In this document: piece after piece, positions 9,281 through 18,448 of the stretch
Position numbering within the stretch: position 1 is the first letter of the stretch
How the letters are laid out: the number at the start of each line of letters is the position of its first letter
Source: Zoogloea sp.
GTDB taxonomy: Bacteria > Pseudomonadota > Gammaproteobacteria > Burkholderiales > Rhodocyclaceae
DNA length: 64,000 nucleotides
Direction: 5' to 3'
Assembly (NCBI RefSeq): GCF_023150065.1
Contig: NZ_JAKLLN010000001.1
Location: 186,001 to 250,000 of the forward strand
The notes under the pieces: model-generated
What the model saw: the letters and a program-made list of their open reading frames with translations, nothing else
Database searches by the model: none
Told to the model about the DNA's origin: nothing
Made by a program: the position numbers and the translations under genes

Positions 9281-10294
9281 TCAGCTGTAGTCGCGGGTTT
9301 CTGCAACCGCCTCGCGAACCAGGGCCGGGCCGCGGTAGATCAGGCCGCTGTAGATCTGCACCAGCTTGGCTCCTGCATCCAGCTTTGCGCGGGCCTGGCG
9401 GCCGTCGAAGACCCCGCCGGCGGCGATGATGGGCAGTTCGTTCTGGAGCGCCTTCGCCAGCGCTGCCACGACGGCAGTGGACGCTTCGAACAGGGGGGCG
9501 CCGGACAAGCCCCCTTGCTGATCACCAAAGGGAATCCCCTGGACCTTGTCCCGGGCCAGGGTGGTGTTGGTGGCGATCACAGCATCGATGCGGTGACGAC
9601 GCAGGGCATCGGAAATATTGGTGATCTGGGCGTCGTCCAGGTCGGGGGCGATCTTGAGGGTGATCGGCACATAGCGGCCGTGCTTGTCGGCCAGTTCGGC
9701 CTGACGGGCCTTGAGCTGGCCAAGGAGCGAATCGAGCTCGGACTCGCCCTGCAGCTGACGCAGGTTCTTGGTGTTGGGCGACGAGATGTTGACCGTGATG
9801 TAGCTGGCCAGGGGGTAGGCCTTGTCGAGGCAGATCAGGTAGTCGTCGGCAGCCCGCTCGATGGGGGTGTCGGCGTTCTTGCCGATGTTGATGCCGAGGA
9901 TGCCCTTGAATTTCATGGCTTCGACGTTGCCGATGAGGGCGTCGATGCCGTGGTTGTTGAAACCCATGCGGTTGATGATGCCCTTCACCTCGGGCAGCCG
10001 GAACATGCGCGGCTTTGGATTGCCGGGCTGGGCGCGGGGGGTGATGGTGCCGATTTCGATGAAACCGAAACCCATGCGGGCCAGGCCGTCGATGATCTCG
10101 CCGTTCTTGTCGAGGCCGGCGGCCATGCCGATGCGGTTGGGGAAGCTGAGCCCCATGACTTCGACCGGGCGGGCAGGCAGCGGCTTGCCGGCTGGCAGCA
10201 GGCGCCCGGCGACATTCAGGCCGGCCAGGGCGGTTTCGTGAGCGGTCTCCGCATCAAGGGAGAAAAGGACGGGGCGGGCGATTTCGTAGAGCAT
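9281..10294 (-). CDS. pyrD: Dihydroorotate dehydrogenase (quinone), class 2
   Basis: Oxidises dihydroorotate to orotate with quinone as acceptor, fourth step of pyrimidine synthesis, membrane-associated. At 337 residues it matches the class 2 enzymes (E. coli 336). It has the N-terminal amphipathic extension [19 protein letters not shown], the phosphate/flavin motifs [13 protein letters not shown] and NISSPNT, and the C-terminal GGVFDG and YSGLIYRG segments that bind the FMN phosphate. It stands alone, upstream of the rsx unit and after a small outer-membrane protein gene. Confidence 0.96.
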   Translation of the reverse strand: MLYEIARPVLFSLDAETAHETALAGLNVAGRLLPAGKPLPARPVEVMGLSFPNRIGMAAGLDKNGEIIDGLARMGFGFIEIGTITPRAQPGNPKPRMFRLPEVKGIINRMGFNNHGIDALIGNVEAMKFKGILGINIGKNADTPIERAADDYLICLDKAYPLASYITVNISSPNTKNLRQLQGESELDSLLGQLKARQAELADKHGRYVPITLKIAPDLDDAQITNISDALRRHRIDAVIATNTTLARDKVQGIPFGDQQGGLSGAPLFEASTAVVAALAKALQNELPIIAAGGVFDGRQARAKLDAGAKLVQIYSGLIYRGPALVREAVAETRDYS

Positions 10295-10335
10295 CCGCCA
10301 TTCTACCGCAGTGCGGAAAAGCTATGTTTCGGCGC

Positions 10336-10839
10336 TCAATCGACGGCGAAGCGGACCTGCAGGCCGAGATAGCCGCTGTAGCCGGGCAGGTTGGGGATGG
10401 CAACCAGATTGGCTCCGACCCGGCCCATCTGGATCAATGCGGCCGGCAGGAGCAGGACCGGCGACGGATAGCCGCTGGCGATCAGGCCGAAGGCGCCGAG
10501 GCGTAGGGGGCCGAGCGCCAGGGGCATCCAGCGGGCGCCGGCGTAGAAGGTGTTGCGGTCGTAGCTGTTGCGGAAATAGCCCGCCGTTGCCACCCAGGGC
10601 GTGCCCGTGAACTCCTTCTCGATGCCCGCCCCGGGGTTGCTTTCCCGCCAGTCCCGACGGTCGGGCTGGAAATGATGGGAGACGCCGGAAAGCACCAGCC
10701 AGTGGCGCCCGGGGGCGTCGATGAAGTCATCCAAGGGGGCTGCCGCCCGGGCCGGGGTGCTGACGAGGGCAACGAGGGCAAGGCAAGCGAGGGTGGAGAG
10801 GGGGTGATGCCGGATGCTGGGGCGGGCTGGGTGAGTCAT
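10336..10839 (-). CDS. Small predicted outer-membrane beta-barrel protein, function unknown
   Basis: A 167-residue protein with a clear signal peptide (MTHPARP... [16 protein letters not shown], cleavage near 33) followed by alternating aromatic/hydrophobic strands and a terminal aromatic-rich segment [12 protein letters not shown], suggesting a small beta-barrel. Recognisable stretches are [27 protein letters not shown] and [12 protein letters not shown] cannot assign a function. Its start codon overlaps the bpt stop (ATGA, 10836-10839), so it is probably translated with bpt; the biochemical link between the two is not evident. Confidence 0.7.
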   Translation of the reverse strand: MTHPARPSIRHHPLSTLACLALVALVSTPARAAAPLDDFIDAPGRHWLVLSGVSHHFQPDRRDWRESNPGAGIEKEFTGTPWVATAGYFRNSYDRNTFYAGARWMPLALGPLRLGAFGLIASGYPSPVLLLPAALIQMGRVGANLVAIPNLPGYSGYLGLQVRFAVD

Positions 10840-11576
10840 TCGAGTTGGGCGATGTCGGTATCGGTAAGGGTTTGCCACTGCCCGCCGACGCGCCCCTGGA
10901 GCGGTCTGAAGCGGGCCTTGTAGGCCATCTTGCGGCTGTCCCGGATCCAGTAGCCGAGGTAAAGATAGGGGAGCTGGAGCTCCCTGCAGACTTCGATCTG
11001 CCACAGCACGCCAAAGGTGCCCAGCCCGGGTCCGGAGGCCTCGGGTTCGTAGAAGGTGTAGACGCTCGAGAGGCCGTCGGTGAGGCAGTCAATGACGCTG
11101 ACCATGCGCAGGATGCCGTTCTCGCGAAACTCGATGAGGCGGCTGTCCACGTGGCTTTGCAGCAGGAAATGGGCGTATTGCTCCCGGTTGTCCTGGTCCA
11201 TGCCGCCGCCGGCATGGCGGCTCGCCTGGTAGCGCTGGTAGAGCAGATAATGCTCCTCGATGAACTCGAGGGGTATTTCCCGGGGCTGGAGACCACCGCA
11301 GGCATTCCAGGCGCGGCGCTGGCTGCGATTGGGGCGGAAGGCGGCGACGGGAATACGTACGGGAATGCAGGCGCGGCAGGTGTCGCAGTAAGGGCGGTAG
11401 GTGAAGATGCCGCTGCGGCGGAAGCCGCTATGGACCAGCTCGCTGTAAAGCGGTGTGTCGATGAGGTGGCTGGGGGTGGCAACCTGCGAGCGCGCCTGGC
11501 GGTCGGGCAGGTAGGAGCACGCGTAGGGGGCGGTGGCGTAGAACTGCAGCAGGGAGTAGGGATAGTCCTTGAGCAT
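10836..11576 (-). CDS. bpt: Aspartate/glutamate leucyltransferase (N-degron pathway)
   Basis: Transfers leucine from Leu-tRNA to N-terminal Asp or Glu, marking proteins for ClpS/ClpAP degradation. The 246-residue protein has the N-terminal ATE domain with its Cys cluster ([12 protein letters not shown], then CDTCRAC) and the C-terminal ATE domain with [18 protein letters not shown]. Length matches known Bpt (about 235-250). It lies directly downstream of aat, whose product acts in the same pathway, a pairing common in beta- and gammaproteobacteria. Older annotations call it arginyltransferase (ate). Confidence 0.94.
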   Translation of the reverse strand: MLKDYPYSLLQFYATAPYACSYLPDRQARSQVATPSHLIDTPLYSELVHSGFRRSGIFTYRPYCDTCRACIPVRIPVAAFRPNRSQRRAWNACGGLQPREIPLEFIEEHYLLYQRYQASRHAGGGMDQDNREQYAHFLLQSHVDSRLIEFRENGILRMVSVIDCLTDGLSSVYTFYEPEASGPGLGTFGVLWQIEVCRELQLPYLYLGYWIRDSRKMAYKARFRPLQGRVGGQWQTLTDTDIAQLE

Positions 11577-11582
11577 CGGGCA

Positions 11583-12287
11583 CTACGTCCAGGGGTGAGT
11601 CGCACCATCCTCGGGCCAGCGTGCTGGCGGTGAAGTCACGTCGGCAAAGGCGTCCAGCAGTTTCGCAAATTCGTCCCGGGCGATCTCCCGGCCGCCCAGT
11701 GAGGCCAGATGCCGCGTGGTCATTTGACAATCTAGCACGCGGAAATTGCGTTGCTCAAGAAAGCGCGTGAGGTGGGCAAAGGCGATTTTTGACGCGTCGG
11801 TACGCCGGCTGAACATGGATTCGCCAAAAAAAGCCTGCCCCAGGGCCATGCCATAAAGCCCGCCGACCAGTGCGCCGTTCATGTAGGTCTCGACGCTGTG
11901 GGCGTAGCCGAGCTGGTGCATGCGGATGTAGGCCGCCTGGATCTCAGGCGTTATCCAGGTGCGCCCGCCGGGTTCGCGGGGGGCGGCGCAGGCCCGGATC
12001 ACGCCTGCGAAGTCGTGATCGAGGCGGACTTCGTAATCCCCTTTGCGCAGGGTCTTGTGCAGGGAGCGGGTGATCCGTACTTCATCAGGGAAGACCACCA
12101 TGCGGGGGTTCGGGCTCCACCACAGGATGGGCTCACCGTCGTTGAACCACGGGAAGATGCCGCGCTGATAGGCGGCCAGTAGCCATTCGGGGGTGAGGGC
12201 ACCGCCCGCAGCAAGTAGCCCGTTGGGTTCGCGGAGGGCGCGGGATAGTGGCGGAAAGGCTGGGTGATCACCCAGCCAGGGAATCAT
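11583..12287 (-). CDS. aat: Leucyl/phenylalanyl-tRNA--protein transferase
   Basis: Adds Leu or Phe from aminoacyl-tRNA to proteins with N-terminal Lys or Arg, feeding the ClpS/ClpAP N-degron route in the cytoplasm. The 234 residues match E. coli Aat (234). Diagnostic segments are GGALTPEWLLAAYQRGIFPWF, the WWSPNPRMV strand, and HSVETY... LVGGLYG with GQAFFGESMFSR. The stop is 6 nt from the bpt start, so the two are expected to be cotranscribed. Confidence 0.97.
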   Translation of the reverse strand: MIPWLGDHPAFPPLSRALREPNGLLAAGGALTPEWLLAAYQRGIFPWFNDGEPILWWSPNPRMVVFPDEVRITRSLHKTLRKGDYEVRLDHDFAGVIRACAAPREPGGRTWITPEIQAAYIRMHQLGYAHSVETYMNGALVGGLYGMALGQAFFGESMFSRRTDASKIAFAHLTRFLEQRNFRVLDCQMTTRHLASLGGREIARDEFAKLLDAFADVTSPPARWPEDGATHPWT

Positions 12288-12343
12288 GCCGCCCCTTGAA
12301 ACGTGGGATTGTGGAGTCCGGGCGCCGCATGATGCCGGTGGGG

Positions 12344-12367
12344 ACTGACCCGATGAAGCGGGTCAGT
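12344..12367. terminator. Hairpin at the 3' end of the NlpC/P60 gene
   Basis: Perfect 9-bp stem: ACTGACCCG at 12344-12352 pairs with CGGGTCAGT at 12359-12367 across a 6-nt loop. It overlaps the stop codon of the NlpC/P60 gene, which is transcribed leftward. There is no T tract after it on the minus strand, so it is at best a weak or factor-assisted terminator or an mRNA 3'-end stabiliser. Confidence 0.4.
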
Positions 12368-12899
12368 TGGTCTGGGATTGACGTGACTGGGTGCCGGGGA
12401 GGACGCGGCGGGCGCCGTCGTAGCGGGCGGCCCAGTAACTGATGCGCATGTCTTCGACGCGGACGACCCCGCCGGTGGACGGGGCATGAACAAACTGGTT
12501 GTTGCCGAGGTAGATGCCGACGTGGGAGAAGGTGCGGCGCATGGTGTTGAAAAACACCAGATCACCCGGCTTGAGCTCAGTGCGGCTCACCTGTTCGCCC
12601 ATCTGGGACATCTCGGCTGCTGTTCGGGGCATGCCGAAGCCCAGGGCGTCGGCGAAGACCTTGCCGACAAAACCGCTGCAGTCAAATCCGGTAAGCGGGC
12701 TGGTGCCACCCATGCGATAGGGGACGCCGAGGAAATTGAGGCTGCGATCGACCAGTGAGCGCACCGAGTCGGTATAACGCTCGAAAACCGACGGGGGCGG
12801 CGCTTCGTCGTTACCCCGGTATTGGGGCTCGGAGGCGAGGACCGCACCGGTGGAGGCGATCGCTACAAAAAAGCCGATTATCGTCTTCTTGATAGGCAT
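12363..12899 (-). CDS. NlpC/P60 family cell-wall endopeptidase
   Basis: Secreted peptidase predicted to cut peptidoglycan stem peptides. The 178-residue product has a signal peptide (MPIKKTIIGFFVAIASTGAVLA, cleavage near 22) and one NlpC/P60 domain with catalytic Cys74 (DCSGFV), His126 (SHVGIYLG) and third polar residue His138 (FVHAP). The start at 12899 puts the signal sequence at the N-terminus; the upstream in-frame extension is not protein-like. The 248 nt between this start and serB hold no gene that I can support. Confidence 0.9.
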   Translation of the reverse strand: MPIKKTIIGFFVAIASTGAVLASEPQYRGNDEAPPPSVFERYTDSVRSLVDRSLNFLGVPYRMGGTSPLTGFDCSGFVGKVFADALGFGMPRTAAEMSQMGEQVSRTELKPGDLVFFNTMRRTFSHVGIYLGNNQFVHAPSTGGVVRVEDMRISYWAARYDGARRVLPGTQSRQSQTN

Positions 12900-13147
12900 C
12901 GCGCGAATATACCTTTGCCCGAAGTGGGTGTAAAGAATTTCGACAAATCTATTCATGCTGTCATGCAGCATGTGCATTGCGCCACGGTGAATCGGTGTCG
13001 ACATCGTTAGGATGAAATCGCACTGGACGCGAGCAGCAAGGTTGGGGAGACCGCGCGGGAGGCAGGCTGAACCGGTCGGCATGTCTCCATGAAAGGGCCC
13101 TTCGGTTTTTCCATCCCAAGCGCTCGTGCCAGTCGCACCAGATTTTT

Positions 13148-13978
13148 TCAGGCAAACAACCTGAGAATGCCGTCCAGCCCCGCGTGGCTGATGGCATGGG
13201 TGGCCTGTTTTCGCACCACTGGCTTGGCGTGATAGGCGATGCCAATGCCGGCTTCAGACAGCATGGGCAGGTCGTTGGCTCCATCGCCGGCGGCGATCAC
13301 GCTTTCGGGCGAGAAGCCATGGTGCTTGCGCACCAGCTGGAGGGTATGGCGCTTGGCCTCGCCGTCGATGACATCCCCTTTTACCTTGCCGGTCAGCTTG
13401 CCGCCGCGGATTTCCAGCTGGTTGGCGACGGCGTAGTCGAAGCCGAGCTGCTTCTGCAGGCGTTCGGTGAAATAGGTGAATCCGCCGGAGACCAGCACGG
13501 TCACGATGCCTGCCTGCTTGAGCCCGGTCATCAGTGTTTCGGCGCCGGGGTTGAGTCGCAGACGCTCCTGGAAGACCCGGCCCAGGGCTTCCTCGGGCAG
13601 GCCTTCGAGCAGGGCCACGCGCCGGCTCAGGGACTCACGAAAATCCAGCTCTCCGCGCATCGCGGCCTCGGTGATGGCGGCCACTTCTGTCTTGAGCCCC
13701 TGCATGTCGGCGATCTCGTCGATGCACTCGATGCTGATCAGCGTCGAATCCATGTCGGTGACGAAGAGGCGGAAATCCTTCAGGTGGCGGTCTTCGGGAA
13801 CGAAGGCGAAATCCAGCTGGTGGGTTTCGCAGTAGGCCTCGAGGTCGGGGTGGGGCTGGGCGCCGATGAGCCGGAAGGCGTTGTTGCCGAGACGGCCAAT
13901 GCCCTCCGAGCCGGTCAGTGTGGCGAGATCCTTCAGGGCGCGGGTTTCGACCTTGTGGCCCTGGACTACCAGATTCAT
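13148..13978 (-). CDS. serB: Phosphoserine phosphatase
   Basis: Last step of serine synthesis, a HAD-superfamily hydrolase. At 276 residues it has a short N-terminal ACT-like region and then the HAD core: motif I DMDSTL with nucleophile Asp75 and acid/base Asp77, motif II VSGGFTYF, and motif III-IV AAGDGANDLPML. E. coli SerB is 322 residues, so the regulatory N-terminus here is short. Its ATG overlaps the stop of the DAHP synthase gene (TGATG at 13978), indicating coupled translation. Confidence 0.95.
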   Translation of the reverse strand: MNLVVQGHKVETRALKDLATLTGSEGIGRLGNNAFRLIGAQPHPDLEAYCETHQLDFAFVPEDRHLKDFRLFVTDMDSTLISIECIDEIADMQGLKTEVAAITEAAMRGELDFRESLSRRVALLEGLPEEALGRVFQERLRLNPGAETLMTGLKQAGIVTVLVSGGFTYFTERLQKQLGFDYAVANQLEIRGGKLTGKVKGDVIDGEAKRHTLQLVRKHHGFSPESVIAAGDGANDLPMLSEAGIGIAYHAKPVVRKQATHAISHAGLDGILRLFA

Positions 13979-15054
13979 CAGGCCGCGCTCCGCTTCGGCA
14001 GGATGTCCCGCAGGATGTCGCGGGTGTTGCGGATCATCTCTTCGGTGGTGCTCCAGTCCACGCAGGCATCCGTCACGGAGCAGCCGTAACGCAGCTGGGA
14101 GAGGTCGGCGGGGATGGACTGGTTGCCGGCTTCGATGTGGCTCTCGATCATCAGGCCGACGATGGAGCGGTTGCCTTCGCGGATCTGGTGGGCGACGTCG
14201 CGCATGACCAGGGGCTGGTACTCCGGGTTCTTCCAGGAGTTGGCGTGGGAGCAGTCAATGACGATGTTGGCCGGCAGCTTGGCCTTGCTGAGGGCCTTCT
14301 CGGCGAGGGATACCGAGACGGTGTCGTAGTTGGGACGCCCGCCACCGCCGCGCAGTACCACGTGGCCGTGGGCATTGCCGCGGGTGCGGATCACGGAAGA
14401 CTGCCCCTGGCCGTTGATGCCCAGGAAGCTGTGGGGGTGGGAGGCGGACAGAATGCCGTTGACCGCGGCGTCGAGGGATCCGTCGGTGCCGTTCTTGAAG
14501 CCGACCGGGGTGGACAGGCCGGAGGCCATCTCGCGGTGGGTCTGGGATTCGGAGGTGCGGGCGCCAATGGCGGTCCAGGCGATGAGGTCGCCGTAGTACT
14601 GGGGGGCGATGGGGTCGAGGGCCTCGGTACCGGTGGGCAGGCCCACTTCGTTGACCTCCAGCAAGAAGCGGCGCGCCTTCTCCATGCCTTCGTCGATGCG
14701 GAAGGAGTCGTCCATGTACGGATCGTTGATGTAGCCCTTCCAGCCGGTCGAGGTACGGGGCTTTTCGAAGTACACGCGCATCACCAGCACCAGAGTGTCG
14801 GAGACTTCGTCGGCCAGCTTCTTTAGGCGACGGGCATAGTCGATGCCGGCGACAGGATCGTGGATGGAGCAGGGACCCACCACGACGAAAACCCGCGGGT
14901 CCTTGTGGTCGAGAATGGCCTGCAGGGTCTGGCGGCCCTCGGTCACCACCTTGGCGGCGGTGTCGCTGAGGGGCAGGCGGGCGGTGATCTCGTCCGGCGA
15001 GGGCATGCGGTCGAAGGCCGCAATGTTCAGGTTTTCAGTCTTGGAGTTGGGCAT
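13978..15054 (-). CDS. aroG: 3-deoxy-7-phosphoheptulonate (DAHP) synthase, class I
   Basis: Condenses PEP and erythrose 4-phosphate, the entry step to aromatic amino acids. The 358-residue protein aligns in length with E. coli AroG/F/H (350-356) and shows VVGPCSIHDP, KPRTSTGWKGYINDP, GARTSESQTHREMASGLS and DCSHANSWKNP, with the metal-binding Cys and His residues in their usual contexts. I cannot decide from sequence which amino acid inhibits it, so the symbol is tentative between the three isozymes. It is upstream of and overlaps serB. Confidence 0.93.
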   Translation of the reverse strand: MPNSKTENLNIAAFDRMPSPDEITARLPLSDTAAKVVTEGRQTLQAILDHKDPRVFVVVGPCSIHDPVAGIDYARRLKKLADEVSDTLVLVMRVYFEKPRTSTGWKGYINDPYMDDSFRIDEGMEKARRFLLEVNEVGLPTGTEALDPIAPQYYGDLIAWTAIGARTSESQTHREMASGLSTPVGFKNGTDGSLDAAVNGILSASHPHSFLGINGQGQSSVIRTRGNAHGHVVLRGGGGRPNYDTVSVSLAEKALSKAKLPANIVIDCSHANSWKNPEYQPLVMRDVAHQIREGNRSIVGLMIESHIEAGNQSIPADLSQLRYGCSVTDACVDWSTTEEMIRNTRDILRDILPKRSAA

Positions 15055-15090
15055 GACGGACTCGCTGTCTGGATAGCGTAATCCACCATT

Positions 15091-15738
15091 TTACCTCGAA
15101 GTGATGTTCCTGATGGCGTGTCGCGCCAGACCCAGCACCGAGGGCAACTGGCAGTCCACAAAATCGGGCTGGCGCAGGCTGCGGCTGATCCACACGGTCT
15201 TCATGCCCAGGCGTTTGGCGGTGCGCAGGTTTTCGGCACTGTCCTCGACCATGATGCAGCGCCGGGGATTGAGCCGGTGATCCCTGATGAGGTGATGGAA
15301 GCCGGCCAGCTTGGGCTTTGGATGAAAGCGCATCTGCTCTACCGAGTAGACGTCGGCGAACAGGCTGCGGATGCCCATCACCGCCAGCACGGCCTCGGCA
15401 TATTGGCGGGGGCCGTTGGAGAAGACGATCTTCTTGCCTGGGAGGCGGCGCAGCAGGTGGCGTACGGCGCTGTCGAACACCACCATCCGCGCCAGGTCGG
15501 GGAACTGATGGGTGTGGTGGAGGAAGTGCTCGGGCTGGGTGCCGTGGTGGCGCATCAGGCCGGTGAGGGTGGCGCCGTAGCGTTTCCAGTAGTCCATGCG
15601 CAGCCGGTTGGCGTCCCGCTCGTCGAGATCCAGGTGGCGCATGAGGTAGGCCGTCATGCTGCGGTTGATGTGCGGAAAGATGTGCGGGCTGGCGTTGTGC
15701 AGCGTGTTGTCCAGATCGAAGAGCCAGATCGGGTGCAT
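15091..15738 (-). CDS. HAD-family pyrimidine 5'-nucleotidase
   Basis: HAD hydrolase of 215 residues beginning MHPIWLFDLDNTLHNA, with nucleophile Asp8 and acid/base Asp10, motif II FSNGPRQYAEAVL, motif III Lys in HPKPKLAGF and motif IV MVEDSAENL. The helical cap inserted after motif I and the overall pattern match the SDT1/YjjG-like pyrimidine 5'-nucleotidases. Substrate is inferred from family only. It lies directly downstream of bioC in the same direction, 3 nt apart. Confidence 0.85.
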   Translation of the reverse strand: MHPIWLFDLDNTLHNASPHIFPHINRSMTAYLMRHLDLDERDANRLRMDYWKRYGATLTGLMRHHGTQPEHFLHHTHQFPDLARMVVFDSAVRHLLRRLPGKKIVFSNGPRQYAEAVLAVMGIRSLFADVYSVEQMRFHPKPKLAGFHHLIRDHRLNPRRCIMVEDSAENLRTAKRLGMKTVWISRSLRQPDFVDCQLPSVLGLARHAIRNITSR

Positions 15739-15741
15739 GAA

Positions 15742-16626
15742 CTAGGCCGGCTTGCGTTCGAAGCGGACGATGGCGCGACCGTCGTCCAGAACCTTGGGGG
15801 CGGCCTTCCAGGCGTGGCCGTACACCACCTCGACGGTGGCTGGCAGGCGCCCGTCCCGGCGCAGTCGTTCGTAGTTGGCCCGGAGCGCGGCCCAGTGGCC
15901 CTTGCCGACGAGGCCGCGAGGACGGCTCATGGCGGCATTGCCCGATCCGCTGGTGCGCAGATCGCGGAACAGGTCATCCAGGCGGGTATAGGTGACAGTG
16001 AGCATTTCCATGTCCATCACCGGGTCGGAGAAGCCGGCGCCGACCAGGGCGTCGCCGAGGTCGTGCATGTCGATGAAGCGGTGTACGTGTTCGGCGTTGG
16101 ACGGCGGCAGGGCTGCCCGGAGCTCCTTGAGGGTGTCGGGGCCGAAAGTGGAGAACATGAGCATGCCGCCCACTTCCAGGACGCGGTGGATTTCCTTCAG
16201 GGCGGGCAGTGGATCGTGCAGCCACTGCAGCATCAGGTTGGACCAGGCCAGTGATACCGACGCCCGGGCCAGGGGCAGGGCGTTGGCGTCTGCGCAGAGA
16301 AAGTCGGGGTCGGCGGGTTTGCCGATGCGCATCAGCCGCTTGAACAGCCCCTTCTCGCCGCGGGCCTGGGCCAGCATGGCCGGGGCACTGTCGATGGCAA
16401 TGCGGGGCACGCCTGGGTAGCGTTCGGCAAAGGCGGCCAGGTCGGCGCCGGGGCCGCAGCCCAGGTCGAGGATGCGCTTTGGCTCGATGCGGATGTAGTC
16501 GAGGCGCTCACCCATGCGCCGGGAGATCTCCCGGGCCAGGGTGTCGACGGAAGCGTAGCCGGTGGCGGCCCGCTCGGCCCGACGCCGCACAAGGCGTGGG
16601 TCGAGCTGGAAGTCCGGCAAGGTCAT
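15742..16626 (-). CDS. bioC: Malonyl-ACP O-methyltransferase BioC
   Basis: SAM-dependent methyltransferase that masks the malonyl carboxylate so that the pimelate chain of biotin can be built by fatty-acid enzymes. The 294-residue protein has motif I LDLGCGPGADL, an acidic residue after strand 2 (IAIDSAP), and MLQWLHDPLPALKEIHRVLEVGGMLMFSTFGPDTLKEL, which is typical of BioC. The start at 16626 gives MTLPDFQLDPRLVRRRAERAA, the family N-terminus. It follows bioB by 16 nt, supporting the biotin role. bioF, bioA and bioD are not in the window. Confidence 0.93.
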   Translation of the reverse strand: MTLPDFQLDPRLVRRRAERAATGYASVDTLAREISRRMGERLDYIRIEPKRILDLGCGPGADLAAFAERYPGVPRIAIDSAPAMLAQARGEKGLFKRLMRIGKPADPDFLCADANALPLARASVSLAWSNLMLQWLHDPLPALKEIHRVLEVGGMLMFSTFGPDTLKELRAALPPSNAEHVHRFIDMHDLGDALVGAGFSDPVMDMEMLTVTYTRLDDLFRDLRTSGSGNAAMSRPRGLVGKGHWAALRANYERLRRDGRLPATVEVVYGHAWKAAPKVLDDGRAIVRFERKPA

Positions 16627-16642
16627 TGCGGTTTGGCGGGCC

Positions 16643-17638
16643 TCAGACGGACTTGAGTCCGAGACGGGCAAACAGCGCGTCGTCGGAGTCGGCGTCCGGA
16701 TTGTTGGTGGTCAGCAGGCGTTCGCCGTAGAAGATCGAGTTGGCTCCGGCCATGAAGCACAGGGCCTGGATGCCTTCGCCGAGTTCCTGGCGGCCGGCGG
16801 AGAGGCGCACGTAGCTCTCGGGCATGGTGATCCGTGCGGCGGCGATCATGCGCACGAAGTCGAAGGGGTCGATGGGCTCGGCCTTGTCGAGGGGCGTGCC
16901 TTCCACCTGCACGAGGTTGTTGATGGGCACGGAGTCCGGCGGCGGGTTCATGTTGGCCAGTTCGGCCAGCAGGGCGGCGCGGCTCTTCTTGGTCTCACCC
17001 AGCCCGACGATACCGCCGCAGCACACGTTGATGCCGGCGTCGCGCACCTTTTCGAGGGTGTCGAGGCGGTCTTTCAGGGTGTGGGTGGTGATGATCTGGC
17101 CGTAGAATTCGGGCGAGGTGTCGATGTTGTGGTTGTAGTAATCGAGGCCGGCGTCCTTGAGTTGCTCGGCCTGGCCGTCCTTGAGCATGCCGAGGGTGAC
17201 GCAGGTTTCGAGGCCGAGGGCTTTCACCTCGCGCACCATGTCGAGCACCGGGGCGAGGTCCTTTTCCTTCGGGCCGCGCCAGGCTGCACCCATGCAGAAG
17301 CGCGATGCCCCCTTGGCTTTGGCGGCACGGGCGTTGTCGAGCACTTCGTTGAGGGGCAGCAGGGCTTCTTTTTCAAGGCCGGTGTCGTAGCGGGACGACT
17401 GGGAACAGTAGCCGCAGTCTTCGGAACAGCCCCCTGTCTTGATGGACAGCAGGGTGGAGCGCTGGACGGCATTGGGGTCGAAATGTGCCCGGTGCACTTC
17501 CTGGGCACGGAACAGCAGATCATTGAAGGGCAGGGCGAACAAGGCCTCGATTTCGGCCACACTCCAGCGTTTGCGTGCGGGGGCGTTGGTGGTGGTGAGC
17601 GTGTTCTCTGCGTGGGCGACGGTTGCGGTCATTGTCAT
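16643..17638 (-). CDS. bioB: Biotin synthase
   Basis: Radical SAM enzyme that inserts sulfur into dethiobiotin. The 331-residue protein has the radical-SAM cluster C71-x3-C75-x2-C78 (CSEDCGYC), the [18 protein letters not shown] context that defines BioB, and later [11 protein letters not shown] and [10 protein letters not shown]. An extra 20-residue N-terminal stretch precedes the conserved domain, so a slightly later start is possible, but the ATG at 17638 is adopted. It heads a bioB-bioC-nucleotidase unit and is divergent from comF. Confidence 0.97.
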   Translation of the reverse strand: MTMTATVAHAENTLTTTNAPARKRWSVAEIEALFALPFNDLLFRAQEVHRAHFDPNAVQRSTLLSIKTGGCSEDCGYCSQSSRYDTGLEKEALLPLNEVLDNARAAKAKGASRFCMGAAWRGPKEKDLAPVLDMVREVKALGLETCVTLGMLKDGQAEQLKDAGLDYYNHNIDTSPEFYGQIITTHTLKDRLDTLEKVRDAGINVCCGGIVGLGETKKSRAALLAELANMNPPPDSVPINNLVQVEGTPLDKAEPIDPFDFVRMIAAARITMPESYVRLSAGRQELGEGIQALCFMAGANSIFYGERLLTTNNPDADSDDALFARLGLKSV

Positions 17639-17656
17639 GCACCCTTTTTATAGGCT

Positions 17657-17671
17657 GTAATTTTGAATTAC
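17657..17671. promoter_or_regulatory. Inverted repeat in the bioB/comF divergent promoter region
   Basis: GTAATT-TTG-AATTAC is a perfect 6-bp inverted repeat with a 3-bp centre, in an AT-rich island between the bioB start (17638) and the comF start (17705). Its placement fits an operator for one or both genes. It does not match the E. coli BirA operator (long-spaced GTTTAC arms), so the binding protein is unknown. Confidence 0.4.
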
Positions 17672-17704
17672 GAAGCTCTCAAGTTTCCCTGAAGGGGTCT
17701 GGAC

Positions 17705-18415
17705 TTGTCAAATCAAGCGCTTGGATGGCGTCAACGGATGGGCTCGGTTCTGGAGGCTTTTTTCCCTCAGCAGTGCTTTGCGTGCGGCGGGGGGAGCGGG
17801 AGTGCCGTGCTGTGCCCGGACTGCCTGCAGACCCTGCCCGGGCGCGGGCAGGCGCGTTGCCCGAGCTGCGGGATTTCCCAGCCGGAGGGGAGTGTGTGCG
17901 GGGCCTGCCTCAGCCATCCACCTTCTTTTGATCGTACCGTTGCGGTGCTTGATTACGGCTTTCCGCTCGACCGGCTTGTCCAGGCCTTGAAATACGGGCA
18001 TCGCCTGTCGGTGAGCCGGCTGTTCGTGGAAATGCTGGCAGCCCAGGCGGCGCCCGAGGCGGACCTGGTGATTCCGATGCCGCTGCATGTTTCGCGGCTG
18101 CGTGCCCGGGGGTTCAACCAGGCGGCCGAGTTGGCGCGGCCACTGGCGCGGCGCTGGGGCGTGCCGGTGGCGCTGGATGGTGTGGCGCGTGATGTGGATA
18201 CGGCTCCCCAGGCCGGACTGCCGTGGAAAGCCCGGGCGGCCAATGTGCGCGGTGCCTTTAGGGTGACGGCAGGGGTGGAGGGGCTGCGGGTGGTGGTGGT
18301 GGATGACGTGATGACCACGGGTGCGACGCTTGCAGAACTGGCGCGCAGTCTGAAAGGAGCGGGCGCTGCGAGTGTGGAGAACCGTGTGCTGGCGCGCACA
18401 CCAAAGCCGGGTTGA
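17705..18415 (+). CDS. comF: ComF family phosphoribosyltransferase-like protein
   Basis: Homologue of ComF/GntX, a protein needed for DNA uptake in competent bacteria. The 236-residue product has two N-terminal zinc-finger-like Cys pairs (CFAC, CPDC, then CPSC and CGAC) and a C-terminal phosphoribosyltransferase fold with the PRPP-binding motif VVVVDDVMTTGATL. The TTG at 17705 is chosen as start because an AAGGGG ribosome site ends 9 nt upstream; an ATG 33 nt downstream (17738) has no such site. Its role in this organism is inferred from family. Confidence 0.88.
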   Translation: MSNQALGWRQRMGSVLEAFFPQQCFACGGGSGSAVLCPDCLQTLPGRGQARCPSCGISQPEGSVCGACLSHPPSFDRTVAVLDYGFPLDRLVQALKYGHRLSVSRLFVEMLAAQAAPEADLVIPMPLHVSRLRARGFNQAAELARPLARRWGVPVALDGVARDVDTAPQAGLPWKARAANVRGAFRVTAGVEGLRVVVVDDVMTTGATLAELARSLKGAGAASVENRVLARTPKPG

Positions 18416-18448
18416 TCCCGCTGGGCGGGGCGTGCACAATCCGCGCCC

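Noticed and set aside
17639-17704. Possible BirA operator at bioB.
   Set aside because: The arms and spacing do not match the known operator, so it is listed only as an unassigned inverted repeat.
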